This document shows positions 19,065 through 28,328 of a stretch of DNA of 64,000 nucleotides, piece after piece. This stretch comes from Campylobacter jejuni (GTDB taxonomy: Bacteria > Campylobacterota > Campylobacteria > Campylobacterales > Campylobacteraceae), in assembly GCA_014305285.1 (NCBI GenBank), contig JACRSG010000004.1:42826-106825 (forward strand), in the 5' to 3' direction. How positions within the stretch are numbered: the first letter of the stretch is position 1; each line of letters starts with the position of its first letter. The notes under the pieces are model-generated. The model was not told the origin of the DNA, ran no database searches, and saw only the letters and a program-made list of their open reading frames with translations. Made by a program: the position numbers and the translations under genes.

Positions 19065-19784
19065 ATGGCTCAAACACAACTTTCTTATAAAAACAAAACT
19101 TATCAAATTTCTTATGAAATTTTAGGTGATCTTACCTTACCGCAAATACTTATCTTACACGGCTGGGGAGCTGATAAAGAACTTATGAAGCAAAGTTTTT
19201 GTCCTTTTTTAAAAGATTTTTGTCAAATTTATATGGATTTGGCGGGTTTTGGAAATTCAAGCGTGGAAGAAATTTTAAATACTCAAGATTATGCTAATAT
19301 CACAGAGCTTTTTTTAAAACAAAAAAAACTCAATGTCCGTTTTTTCATGGGGCATTCTTTTGGTGGAAAAGTAAGCACCCTACTCGCAAAAGAAAAAGAC
19401 ACCCTAATCTTACTTTCAAGTGCAGGAATTTTAGCTAAAAAATCCTTAAAAGTGCGTTTTAAAATCTGCGTTTTTAAAATTTTAAAATTCTTTGGTTTAA
19501 GAAAATTTTATCACTATTTTGTTAGCAAAGATGGAGCAAATCTTAGTCCTATCATGTATGAAACCTTTAAAAAGGTTGTCGATGAGGATTTTAATGAAAT
19601 TTTTTCAGGGCAAAAGGCTAAAAGTTTGATTTTTTGGGGAAAAAGCGATGAAGCCACACCTTTATATTGTGGTGAAAAAATGCATAAACTTTTAAAAAAT
19701 AGCACTTTTTATCCTTTAGAGGGGGATCATTTTTTCTTTTTAAAACATTCTGCTTTCATAGCTCAAAAAATCAAGGAAATTTGA
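19065..19784 (+). CDS. alpha/beta hydrolase
   Basis: A 239-residue protein with the oxyanion segment LHGWGADKE (31-39), nucleophile elbow GHSFGG (Ser98) and a late histidine in GDHFFF; the acidic residue is likely in KSDEATP. These form a complete catalytic triad. No signal peptide. It is packed between the antitoxin-like gene and murF (its stop is directly followed by the murF ATG). The substrate cannot be told from sequence; an ester or peptide-like small molecule is a guess. Confidence 0.82.
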   Translation: MAQTQLSYKNKTYQISYEILGDLTLPQILILHGWGADKELMKQSFCPFLKDFCQIYMDLAGFGNSSVEEILNTQDYANITELFLKQKKLNVRFFMGHSFGGKVSTLLAKEKDTLILLSSAGILAKKSLKVRFKICVFKILKFFGLRKFYHYFVSKDGANLSPIMYETFKKVVDEDFNEIFSGQKAKSLIFWGKSDEATPLYCGEKMHKLLKNSTFYPLEGDHFFFLKHSAFIAQKIKEI

Positions 19785-21212
19785 ATGCTTATTAATACTC
19801 TTTATTTTATCAATTCTTTATTTTTTAATTTTTGCATAGCTTTTTATCTTATGAGTGCTTTACAATGGTACTCTTATAAATTTAAACGCGTATTTTTTCA
19901 CTATCACAAATCCTTGTGGCATTTGTATTTTTTATTTATTCCTTATTTTTTATTCTTAGCTTTTCCTTTATATTCTTTAGCATATTTTGCGTTGATTCAT
20001 ACTCTGATTTTGTATTTTTGGCACAAAGGTATAGATAAAAAGCTTGTTTTTACAAGTAAGGTTAAATGGTTTTTTGTTTTTGTTTTTGTTTATAATGCCA
20101 TTTTTGCTATCCTTGCTTTACGTTTTTCTTTTCTTTTTAATCTTTTTACCCTTCCTTTTGCCTTATTTAATCTTAAAATTTATGAGTTTTTTACAAATTT
20201 ATATTATAAAAAACAAGCCAAAGTCAAATTAAGAGCCAATGGAAATTTAAAGATCATACTCATTACTGCAAGTTTTGGAAAAACAAGTATTAAAAATTTT
20301 TTATACGAACTCTTAAAAGATGATTTTAAAAGCTACAAAACACCACGCTCTGTCAATACCCTGCTAGGTATAGTCGCTGATATCAATACAAATTTAAGCC
20401 CAGGTACTCAAATTTACATAGCTGAAGCAGGTGCTAGACTTAAAGGAGATATTGATGAGATCACGCGTTTTTTAGAACCTCACATCAGCATAATAGGAGA
20501 GATAGGCAATGCACATTTAGAGTATTTTAAAAGTGTTGAAAATATCCGTTTAACCAAACTTGAAGCCTTAAATTCCAAAAGACTAGAGAAAGCTTTTTTG
20601 CACTCTAGCACTCAAAAAAAAGAAGATAAGATCATAAGCCTTTATGATGATAAATTAAGCCTTATTCATTCAAGTCTTGAAGGTGTAGAATTTAAGGTAA
20701 ATATGGGAAATAAATCCTATGATTTTAAAAGTCAAATTTTAGGAGATTTTAACGCTCAAAATCTTTGTGTTTGCATACTTTGTGCTAATTATCTTGGCAT
20801 AAAACTAGAAAAAATTCAAAAGCAAGTTTTAAATATAAATTCCGTAGAACATCGCTTGCAAGTGCTTTCAAGAGAGCCTAAATTTATCATAGATGATGGT
20901 TTTAATGGAAATTTTAAGGGTATGAGCACAAGCTATGAACTTTGTAAAAGCTATAAAGGACGCAAAGTTTTAGTAAGTCCTGGCATAGTAGAAGTAAGCG
21001 AAGAAGAAAATATAAAACTTGCTAAAATCATCAATGAGTGTTTTGATCTTGCTATCATTAGTGCACAAATCAATGCTGAAATTTTCAAAAAAGAGTTAAA
21101 AATAAAAACCATTATACTGAAAGAAAAAAATGAATTAGTGAAAGTTCTTGCTAAAGAAACAAAAAACGCAGATTTAATACTCTTTTCAAATGATGCGCCT
21201 AGTTTCATGTAA
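19785..21212 (+). CDS. murF: MurF-type ligase with N-terminal membrane domain
   Basis: Adds D-Ala-D-Ala to the UDP-MurNAc tripeptide. The Mur ligase P-loop is at 160-169 (ITASFGKTSI) and differs from the usual TGSNGKTT. EAGARLKGDI, a GEIGNAHLEYF motif and a glutamate-ligase C-domain (VEHRLQVL, DDGFNGN) follow. Unusually, residues 1-140 are hydrophobic with about five membrane helices, in place of the normal soluble substrate-binding domain. It would anchor the ligase at the membrane. Location after ddl supports the function. Confidence 0.85.
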   Translation: MLINTLYFINSLFFNFCIAFYLMSALQWYSYKFKRVFFHYHKSLWHLYFLFIPYFLFLAFPLYSLAYFALIHTLILYFWHKGIDKKLVFTSKVKWFFVFVFVYNAIFAILALRFSFLFNLFTLPFALFNLKIYEFFTNLYYKKQAKVKLRANGNLKIILITASFGKTSIKNFLYELLKDDFKSYKTPRSVNTLLGIVADINTNLSPGTQIYIAEAGARLKGDIDEITRFLEPHISIIGEIGNAHLEYFKSVENIRLTKLEALNSKRLEKAFLHSSTQKKEDKIISLYDDKLSLIHSSLEGVEFKVNMGNKSYDFKSQILGDFNAQNLCVCILCANYLGIKLEKIQKQVLNINSVEHRLQVLSREPKFIIDDGFNGNFKGMSTSYELCKSYKGRKVLVSPGIVEVSEEENIKLAKIINECFDLAIISAQINAEIFKKELKIKTIILKEKNELVKVLAKETKNADLILFSNDAPSFM

Positions 21213-21219
21213 TTCGCAT

Positions 21220-21267
21220 AAGTATTTGTAAAATCATCAATTTTAATTTAACTTTGTACAAATACTT
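21220..21267. terminator. inverted repeat between convergent murF and the 21269-22579 gene
   Basis: AAGTATTTGTA (21220-21230) and TACAAATACTT (21257-21267) form an 11-base perfect stem with a 26-base AT-rich loop. It fills the 56-base gap between two convergent stops. The location suggests a bidirectional transcription end, although the loop is long and no clean T-run follows. Confidence 0.5.
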
Positions 21268-21268
21268 C

Positions 21269-22579
21269 CTAAACCCTAGTTTGTCCTAAAAGATTATTAA
21301 GTCTATCTATTATAGAACTAACATAAGAGTCTATACTTTGGTTACTTGCTTTCCAACCATTAGCTTTTGCTTGATTAAACTGATTATCAAACCAAGCTCC
21401 ACCATAACCTATACTTGTATTTTGCCATTTAACTCCTTTTTCCATTGCATATATATCTGCATCAAGCCAACCCTCTTGTGCATAGCCTTTTAACAAACTT
21501 GCAAAATCCACTTTGCCTGTCATGATGTCATCTAAGGAAGTTAATGATCCATCAAAGCTTTCTTTAGTCATAGCTTCAGCATAAGACTTAGCTATAGGAT
21601 TTAATGTTGCACTACCTTCTCTTGGCGATACACCCGTTGATTTTAAAAAACTCATAAACAAAGCTTCTTTAGAATAGCTTCCATCTTCATTTTTTGGATA
21701 AACTGACATATCAGGATTAAAAGTATCTATTGCAGTGTCTTTATCTAAATTTTGAGTTTGCATACTTTGCGGAGTGAAATTTAATGGTTGTAAGCCTATA
21801 TTAATATGCCCAAACATTCCTAATTGTTCTGCTTCATTATATTGATCTTGTGTATTATAATAGTTTGTTATTGTTAGCTTATCATAATTTTTCGGCATAA
21901 TACCTATAGTTTTATCAGATGATAATTCACTAATTCCCTTAGGCATAGAATTTATATCTGCTTCAGTGAAACTTGCTTTATTGGTATCATTAAAAGCATG
22001 ATTAATAATTTGATTAAATTGATTATAGTATTGTTTTATGGTTTCAGCCATATCTATGTTTGTATAATATTTATCTATACCTAAATATTTTTTTATATCT
22101 GAAGTATAAGAGTTATTTTCAGCCTTCCTCTCTATCTCATCCAAAGTAGATTTATGTATCTTAAAATCTTCAGGTAATCCTGCGGCTTTATTAAAGTCAC
22201 TTCCCATATAACCATTAGCATCTACTCCATAACCATAAGCTAAAGATACAATATTGCTTGTATCTGCTTGTTTATATTTTAGAGTATAAATAGAGTTTTT
22301 AAATTCACTTGATATATCATAATTAGGAGAATTTGTCTTACTACTTATACTAAAATTAGTATTATTGCTAGTATTTGTTGTATTGGTAGAATTTAATACT
22401 TCACTTCTTGCTAGAGTTTGTGAATTTGCATTTTGAATTTCATTTAATTTACTAGCATTTTGTTTTAAAAAAGCATTGGCAAAACTTATTTTAGAATTTT
22501 CTTTACTTTCTTTATTAGCTTTACTTTGTGAAAGTATAGAACCATAGTTTGAGTTATCATTGATGCTAAAGATACTCAT
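21269..22579 (-). CDS. Campylobacter protein of unknown function under a sigma-54-like promoter
   Basis: A 436-residue soluble protein with a Ser/Asn/Thr-rich low-complexity first 100 residues and no signal peptide. The remainder is mixed alpha and ends in a helix (SIDSYVSSIIDRLNNLL). I recognise no domain. The promoter at 22648-22663 has a sigma-54 layout, and the gene lies directly after flgS, the kinase that activates the sigma-54 flagellar regulon. A flagellum-linked role, such as a secreted or assembly protein, is therefore a reasonable inference. A deleted paralogue lies at 1424-1757. Confidence 0.85.
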   Translation of the reverse strand: MSIFSINDNSNYGSILSQSKANKESKENSKISFANAFLKQNASKLNEIQNANSQTLARSEVLNSTNTTNTSNNTNFSISSKTNSPNYDISSEFKNSIYTLKYKQADTSNIVSLAYGYGVDANGYMGSDFNKAAGLPEDFKIHKSTLDEIERKAENNSYTSDIKKYLGIDKYYTNIDMAETIKQYYNQFNQIINHAFNDTNKASFTEADINSMPKGISELSSDKTIGIMPKNYDKLTITNYYNTQDQYNEAEQLGMFGHINIGLQPLNFTPQSMQTQNLDKDTAIDTFNPDMSVYPKNEDGSYSKEALFMSFLKSTGVSPREGSATLNPIAKSYAEAMTKESFDGSLTSLDDIMTGKVDFASLLKGYAQEGWLDADIYAMEKGVKWQNTSIGYGGAWFDNQFNQAKANGWKASNQSIDSYVSSIIDRLNNLLGQTRV

Positions 22580-22647
22580 ATTAATTCCTTTGATTTAGAT
22601 TTTTCTGCCTTCAATCTAAATATACTAAATATATATTAAAATAATAT

Positions 22648-22663
22648 AAGCAAGATCTGTTCC
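22648..22663 (-). promoter_or_regulatory. sigma-54-type promoter
   Basis: The minus strand reads GGAACAGATCTTGCTT: GG and GC are separated by exactly ten bases and followed by TT, matching the Campylobacter RpoN pattern (GGAAC...TTGCTT). The GC is about 70 bases before the ATG at 22579, so the transcript would have a leader of roughly 60 bases. The site lies in the gap after flgS. Confidence 0.75.
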
Positions 22664-22719
22664 GTTTTGGGGTGAAAAGAAATTATTGATCACATTATTT
22701 AAAAATTATAAATAAAAAT

Positions 22720-23742
22720 TTATCGCACCAAAGGTAAGGTAAAATAAAAATTCTTAGGATCGCTTTGAAAGCTTAGCTCTCCCTTATGAGCGTTTATGAT
22801 TTCTTTAGAAAGCGACAAGCCAAGTCCATTGCCTTTAAGTTTTGTTGTTTTAAAAGCTTCAAAAACCAATTTCTCATCTTTTATTTCGCAACCATTATCA
22901 TACACTCTAATACATATTTTTTCATTACCACAACTTGCTAAAATTTTAATCATAGGCTTTTCACATTCGCTTTCTTCTATCGCATCAATAGCATTATAAA
23001 TTAAATTTTGCAAAACCAAACCAAGAAGGGCTTTATCAGCGCAAATCTGCTTATCCAAAAAAGATATTTCAAAGTCTATTTGAGAAGTAAAATTATAAGA
23101 GTTAACGGCACTTTCACACTCTTCTTTTAACTCTAAAAGATTAAAATTTGAAGCATTGATGTGTACACCCTTAGTAAAAAGTAGAGTTGAATTTACGATA
23201 CGCTCCACTCTAGCAATAGCCTTTTGGATTTCAAGAACTATATGCTTGTTTTTAAGCTCACTACGAGCAAAAAGGGTTGAAGCAAGTAAAGATATAGATC
23301 CGATAGGATTTCTTATCTCATGTGCCAAATGAGCCGCTACACTACCCATGCTTGCAAGCCTTTCATTGCGTTTTTCATCGCTAATATCTGTAGCTGAAAC
23401 TATAGTTTTTTCATTATGCGCTATGATTTTTACCGCATAAAACCTACCTTCAAATTCAAGCTCATCACGAATTTTATCAAGACTAATGATACTAAGTAAT
23501 TTTGGATTTTTCAAGGCTTCTTGATTTTGTAAAATAATATTTTTTTCTTTATCTAAAATCCAAAGCGCACTAGGCAACACCTCTATAATCTCATCAACCA
23601 TTGCGCGTAAGGAGTTATAGTTTTCATTTAAAGTTTTGTATTCATTTTCTATTACATAAGTTTGTTCTATAAGACTTTCTAAGCCTTTTTGTAGGGTTTC
23701 TTTTTCATTTGAGTCTAAACTTTTTAAAATACTTTCATTCAT
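22720..23742 (-). CDS. flgS: FlgS, flagellar sensor histidine kinase
   Basis: A cytoplasmic kinase that phosphorylates FlgR, which then activates sigma-54 at middle/late flagellar promoters. A PAS-like region (about 45-125) is followed by the H-box AAHLAHEIRNP (phosphorylated His141). The N-box (NLIYNAIDAIEE, about 246-257) and ATP lid (GNGLGLSLSKEI, about 305-316) follow. There are no membrane helices, as expected for FlgS. It lies three bases after the stop of the preceding nuclease-like gene. Confidence 0.92.
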   Translation of the reverse strand: MNESILKSLDSNEKETLQKGLESLIEQTYVIENEYKTLNENYNSLRAMVDEIIEVLPSALWILDKEKNIILQNQEALKNPKLLSIISLDKIRDELEFEGRFYAVKIIAHNEKTIVSATDISDEKRNERLASMGSVAAHLAHEIRNPIGSISLLASTLFARSELKNKHIVLEIQKAIARVERIVNSTLLFTKGVHINASNFNLLELKEECESAVNSYNFTSQIDFEISFLDKQICADKALLGLVLQNLIYNAIDAIEESECEKPMIKILASCGNEKICIRVYDNGCEIKDEKLVFEAFKTTKLKGNGLGLSLSKEIINAHKGELSFQSDPKNFYFTLPLVR

Positions 23743-23745
23743 TTA

Positions 23746-24567
23746 TCATTCCTCTAATAAAATCTTAAAATCATTCAAATCAAGTAAAAGCAAATTCTGT
23801 TCGCATATTTTATCAAATTCCTTGCTAAAACCATTTTTTGAGATTATAATGTAATAATTTGGAGTCAAATTTAAAGACTTTACTTTTGATTTTAAAAGAT
23901 TTAAAATATTTTTACAAATTTTTTTATTTTTAAATTTAACTTCTCCGACAAAACACAAATTTTCATCTTGATAATAAAGATCGAGTTCTAAATTCTTATC
24001 CCAGTAGCTTTGCACTCCATTGATATTGAATTTTTTCTCAAGCAATTCTCTAGAAAGCTGTTCAAAACAAAAACTTTGATAAAGTTCAAATTTTTCTTTA
24101 ATGCATTCTAAAACTTCTTTATAACGATTTTGTAAAATAAGCTTTTCGTTGGGCTTTAAAAAATAAAAAAAGAAACGAGTAAAATGGTTGCTAAATATAA
24201 TCTTATCTTGGATAGTATAAGATCTTAATTCTTTTTTAATTTTTTGTCTTTTATCTTTTATTTTTTTAGCTTCCTTGCTATACTCAAGCTTGATTATACC
24301 TGTTTTTAAAAGATATTTAAGTGTAGATAAAGCTTTAAAATGCTGAATTTTTCTATTGATAGAAAAACGCTTGCGATTGTTTTTAGCTAGCAAAGCAAGA
24401 GCATAAGAACTTGTTTCATCTAAAGTGAAATAACTTTTAATCTTTAAATAATCATCAAGTAAAATTCGCTCTATATTTACAAATACATCTTCTTCAAAAT
24501 TTAAAATGTTTAATTTTTCAAAACCCTCAAACACACTATAAAAATCAAAAAGCTTACTTAAAGACAA
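23746..24567 (-). CDS. DUF234-like protein with a PD-(D/E)XK-type nuclease motif
   Basis: A 273-residue soluble protein. The C-terminal third has VQSYWDKNLELDL followed by FVGEVKFK, which places Asp196 and Glu209-x-Lys211 as in PD-(D/E)XK folds and in the DUF234 domain found on archaeal-type ATPases. The first part (about 45-110) looks like a winged helix. The partner ATPase domain is absent here. It is upstream of flgS in the same direction and separated by three bases, so probably co-transcribed. Whether it cuts nucleic acid is untested. Confidence 0.6.
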   Translation of the reverse strand: MSLSKLFDFYSVFEGFEKLNILNFEEDVFVNIERILLDDYLKIKSYFTLDETSSYALALLAKNNRKRFSINRKIQHFKALSTLKYLLKTGIIKLEYSKEAKKIKDKRQKIKKELRSYTIQDKIIFSNHFTRFFFYFLKPNEKLILQNRYKEVLECIKEKFELYQSFCFEQLSRELLEKKFNINGVQSYWDKNLELDLYYQDENLCFVGEVKFKNKKICKNILNLLKSKVKSLNLTPNYYIIISKNGFSKEFDKICEQNLLLLDLNDFKILLEE

Positions 24568-24663
24568 ATTCTTATGTGAATCTACAAAGTTTTTAAATTT
24601 TATATTTTTCCTTTATAAAGCATTTTTATAGTATAATTTTAGCAAATTTTTAAAGGATTGTAT

Positions 24664-25932
24664 TTGCAAATTTCAGATTTAAAAAAAGAATTGATCTTAA
24701 AAAAAGGTATTTTGTATTTTGATTTCACAGCAAGTGCTTTAGCTCTAAAATGCGTAGAAAAAGAAATTTCAAAAATTCTTCCAACCTATGCAAATACGCA
24801 TTCTGATAGCTCTTTAAATTCTTTTAAAACTCAACAAATTTATGAACAAGCAAGAAAAGATATAAAAAAAAGTTTATCACTAGATGAAAATTTTGCCCTT
24901 ATAGCTTGCGGAACAGGATCAAGCAGTGCTATTAAAAAATTTCAAGAATTGATCGGCATTTACATTCCTCCTCTTATAAAAGAAAGATATTTTACGCAAA
25001 TTGATAAAAATACTTTGCCTTTAGTTATCGTAGGGCCTTACGAGCATCATTCTAATGAACTTTCATTTCGAGAAGGCTTGTGTGAATGCATCAGAATTCC
25101 TTTGGATAAAAACGGAGAGATTAATTTTAATTTTCTAGAAAAAACTTTACAAAAAAACAAAAAAAGAAAAATAATCGCTAGCTTTTCTTTAGCTTCAAAT
25201 GTTACTGGGATATTAAGTGATTATAAACGCATTTCTGAAATGGTTCGTAAATTTAAAGGGATAGTTGCTTTTGATGCATCTAGTTTCATTCCCTATAAAA
25301 ACATACCTTGTCAATACTATGATGCGTTGTTTATAAGTTCTCATAAATTAATCGGCGGCATTGGCGGTTCTGGACTTTTGGCGATTAAAAAAGATCTTTG
25401 TGGAAACAAACCTAGCTTTGCCGCAGGTGGAACTGTGGGCTATGTCTCTCGCACTTCACAATGCTATCTTTGCAATGAAGAAGCCTTAGAAGAAGGAGGA
25501 ACACCTGGAATTTTACAACTCATTCGTGCTAGCTTAGCTTTTAAAATCAAAGATTCTATAGGGGTCAAATATATAGAAAAAAAAGAAGAAATTCTAAAAG
25601 ATTATTTTTTTGAAAAACTAAAAACTATACCTAATTTAATTTTATATGCAAAGAATTTAAAAACTCGATTACCTATTTTTGCTTTCAATATCAAAGGAAT
25701 TTCTCCTTTTGACATCGCTTACGAACTTAGTAAAAAATACCGCATAGAAACACGTGCCGGATGTGCTTGTGCTGGGCCTTATGGTCATGATTTACTAGGC
25801 TTAAAAGACAACCAAAAACTTAAAACAAAACCAGGTTGGTTAAGAATAAGCTTGCATTATACACATGAAAAAGAGGATATGGATTATTTTTTCAATGCTT
25901 TAAATAAAACTATAGTAAAATTATCACATTAA
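24664..25932 (+). CDS. class V aminotransferase, cysteine desulfurase-like
   Basis: A PLP enzyme of the NifS/SufS/Csd superfamily. The PLP lysine is in SSHKLIGGIGGSG (Lys228 from this start) and a reactive cysteine region AGCACAGPYGHD lies near the C-terminus. VGPYEHHSNELSFRE is the conserved PLP-ring region. No ATG fits: two TTG codons are in frame (24658 and 24664). I chose 24664 because AAAGGA at 24652-24657 then has a normal spacing. It could be a desulfurase or a selenocysteine-lyase-like enzyme. Its stop overlaps purU by four bases. Confidence 0.82.
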   Translation: MQISDLKKELILKKGILYFDFTASALALKCVEKEISKILPTYANTHSDSSLNSFKTQQIYEQARKDIKKSLSLDENFALIACGTGSSSAIKKFQELIGIYIPPLIKERYFTQIDKNTLPLVIVGPYEHHSNELSFREGLCECIRIPLDKNGEINFNFLEKTLQKNKKRKIIASFSLASNVTGILSDYKRISEMVRKFKGIVAFDASSFIPYKNIPCQYYDALFISSHKLIGGIGGSGLLAIKKDLCGNKPSFAAGGTVGYVSRTSQCYLCNEEALEEGGTPGILQLIRASLAFKIKDSIGVKYIEKKEEILKDYFFEKLKTIPNLILYAKNLKTRLPIFAFNIKGISPFDIAYELSKKYRIETRAGCACAGPYGHDLLGLKDNQKLKTKPGWLRISLHYTHEKEDMDYFFNALNKTIVKLSH

Positions 25933-26753
25933 AATATTATAGTTTTATTATTATGTATAAAAATTCTATCTTCAAAAGCCAAATCAAGTGCTTTTGAAAG
26001 AACATCTTTTTCTATATTTCTACCTGCTTGTTGCATATCTTGCCAAGCAAACTCATGATTTACAGGCAAAACAGCTTGAGTGATAATAGGACCTTCATCA
26101 AGATTATTGTTTACAAAATGTGCTGTAGCTCCGATTATCTTAACTCCTCTTTCAAAAGCCTGTTTATAAGGATTTATCCCTATAAATGCAGGCAAGAAAG
26201 AATGATGAATATTTATAATCTTACCTTCAAAATGCTTAACAAAATCAGGAGATAAAATTCGCATGTATTTTGCCAAAACCAAATAATCAAATTTATATTG
26301 TTCAAGACATTTTAAAATCTGATTTTCTTGTTCTTTACGATCTAAATTTTCAGCACTGATAAAATGATAAGGAATTTCAAATTTCTCAACCAAATCCTTT
26401 AAAGAATTGTGATTTGAAATCACGGCTTTGATATTTGCTTCAAGTTCGTTACTATAATGCTTTATTAGCAAATCTCCCAAACAATGACTTTCTTTGGTAG
26501 CAAAGACAATAATATCTTTTTTTCTCTTCTCACAAAGTTCTATCAAGACTTCTTGTCCAAGCATGGCTTCAAGTGTTCCTATAAAAGCTTCTTTATCAAA
26601 TTCACCTTCTAAAAGAGCACGAAAAAAAAACATCCCTTCACCTACAAATTCATCGTTTTTTACTATATTAATATGATATTTAAAAATAACATCAGAAATT
26701 CTATAAATCAGGCCTTTTTGATCTTTGGCACAAATTTTTAACACAGAAATCAT
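25929..26753 (-). CDS. purU: PurU, formyltetrahydrofolate deformylase
   Basis: Hydrolyses 10-formyl-THF to formate and THF. An N-terminal ACT domain (about 1-80, starting MISVLKICAKDQKGLIYRIS) precedes a PurN-like catalytic domain. Motifs INIHHSFLPAF and GATAHFVNNNLDEGP carry the conserved Asn, His and Asp. The length, 274 residues, is typical. It overlaps the nucleotidyltransferase gene upstream by four bases and converges on the aminotransferase gene. Confidence 0.93.
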   Translation of the reverse strand: MISVLKICAKDQKGLIYRISDVIFKYHINIVKNDEFVGEGMFFFRALLEGEFDKEAFIGTLEAMLGQEVLIELCEKRKKDIIVFATKESHCLGDLLIKHYSNELEANIKAVISNHNSLKDLVEKFEIPYHFISAENLDRKEQENQILKCLEQYKFDYLVLAKYMRILSPDFVKHFEGKIINIHHSFLPAFIGINPYKQAFERGVKIIGATAHFVNNNLDEGPIITQAVLPVNHEFAWQDMQQAGRNIEKDVLSKALDLAFEDRIFIHNNKTIIF

Positions 26754-27868
26754 TGAGCTAAACCTTTTATATATTCTCTTAATTCATTCTCTCTTGCTTC
26801 TTGAAGCTTTAAACCAAGAATTTTACCACAAAATCCAGCATTTATGAAATCTTTTGCTAAAATTTTACTTTCAAACTTATTTTCATAAAGCCTTAATCTT
26901 TTAGCTTGCTCTATACGCTTTTTACTCCAAAGTCCAAACCATTCCTTCAAAGGCATTTCAAAAGCAATTTTTGCTAGTTCAAAATCACTTATATCATTAA
27001 GATAAAAGACTTGATTTGCACGTTTTAGGTATTCTTTTTTAAGTTTAGTTTTTTTAAAAAATATATCTTTTTCTAAATTAAAAAAATTCAAATACAAATA
27101 CAAGAATAAAACATCGTTTTTTACAAATTCTCTACTCTGCCTGAGCAAATTTTGAAATTCCAAGCTCTTAAAAACACTCTCGAAGCCAAAAATTTGTTTT
27201 TCTAAACCAAGTTCTTGCAAATATCTATAGCCCACATCAAGTCTAGGACTTTTAAAGAATTTATAAAGCTCCGCATTGATCCTATCTTTGCTAAGATCAG
27301 TTATATCCATACTTTGCATCAACTTCAAGCTTTCGCTAGCTATCTTAAAGTTAAACCTTGAAGCAAATACTACCGCTCTTAATACTCTTAAACTATCCTC
27401 CTTAAAGCTTTCTTTATCAATATATCTTAAAAAGCCTGCTCTTAGATCTTTTAACCCTCCATAAAAATCTAAAAACTCATCATTAAAAAGATTAATCATC
27501 ATAGAATTTATAGTAAAATCGCGTCTTTTGGCACCAAGTTTTTCATCATTGCAAATTTGAACTTCAAAACCTTTATGACCATGGCTTATTTTGTTCTCGG
27601 TTCTAGCAAGAGCTAAATCATAATTTTTAAACTTATATACAAAAAAACTTTTTCCAAAGCCTTGAACGCCCAATTTTTGCATAATCTTTTCAAAATCTTT
27701 AGGTTTTATATCATAAAGTTCTATATCGTAATCGCAAATTTTTAAACCTAAAAACAAATCCCTAACACTACCTCCAACCAAATATGCTCGTTTGGTATAA
27801 GGCTTCAAAAAATCAGCAATAAACTGTAAATCGGGATTATTTTTTAAGCTTATCTTCGATATTTGCAA
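26750..27868 (-). CDS. cca: CCA-adding/poly(A)-polymerase family nucleotidyltransferase
   Basis: A 372-residue class II tRNA nucleotidyltransferase. LVGGSVRDLFLG (30-41) and the two catalytic acidic residues in CDYDIE (Asp46, Asp48) are seen; TINSMMINLF and the RIYDLRxGFLR-like segment follow. The usual role is building or repairing the 3' CCA of tRNA. It overlaps the 28328-27837 gene by 32 bases, which is long. I saw no second such enzyme in the window. Confidence 0.88.
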   Translation of the reverse strand: MQISKISLKNNPDLQFIADFLKPYTKRAYLVGGSVRDLFLGLKICDYDIELYDIKPKDFEKIMQKLGVQGFGKSFFVYKFKNYDLALARTENKISHGHKGFEVQICNDEKLGAKRRDFTINSMMINLFNDEFLDFYGGLKDLRAGFLRYIDKESFKEDSLRVLRAVVFASRFNFKIASESLKLMQSMDITDLSKDRINAELYKFFKSPRLDVGYRYLQELGLEKQIFGFESVFKSLEFQNLLRQSREFVKNDVLFLYLYLNFFNLEKDIFFKKTKLKKEYLKRANQVFYLNDISDFELAKIAFEMPLKEWFGLWSKKRIEQAKRLRLYENKFESKILAKDFINAGFCGKILGLKLQEARENELREYIKGLAQ

Positions 27869-28328
27869 GCAAAAACTCTAAAAAATTTATGGTCAAGTTT
27901 AACCTATTTTCAAGATCATCTTTTTTTATGCTATTTAAACCCTCAAAAAGAACTAAAATTCTCTCTCTAAGATGTTTTAAAAAAATATCCTCATTAAACG
28001 TTTGAATCTCTGCTATAACACTAGGATTTAAAATTTCGCTTTGCAAAAAAGGATCTTCTTTTTTAAACTCTTTATTTTCCTGAGTAGAAATTTGAATATC
28101 ATTTTGCACTTTTTGCTCTTCTTCAAATTTTGCCATAGAAATTTTATCTTCTAATTCTTGCGGAGCATCAAGCTCTTTGCATACAAACTCCATGGGTGGT
28201 AATTCATCTTTTATCTCAGTTTTTCTGCTTAATTCTTGTTCTTTTAAAATTTCATTTTGTCTTCTTTGCTCTTCCATGATAGAGCTAACTTCGCTAATAG
28301 TTTTCTTAGCTAAATCTTCCAAATTCAT
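27837..28328 (-). CDS. charged, coiled-coil-like protein of unknown function
   Basis: About 163 residues, rich in Glu, Lys and Gln, with helical stretches at 5-40 and 95-163 (ending FLEFLLANIEDKLKK). No membrane segment and no recognised domain. I chose the ATG at 28328, which overlaps the stop of the upstream 82-residue gene (ATGA), over the GTG at 28343. Its 3' end overlaps the start of the cca gene. Conserved position in Campylobacter suggests a real gene. Confidence 0.65.
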   Translation of the reverse strand: MNLEDLAKKTISEVSSIMEEQRRQNEILKEQELSRKTEIKDELPPMEFVCKELDAPQELEDKISMAKFEEEQKVQNDIQISTQENKEFKKEDPFLQSEILNPSVIAEIQTFNEDIFLKHLRERILVLFEGLNSIKKDDLENRLNLTINFLEFLLANIEDKLKK

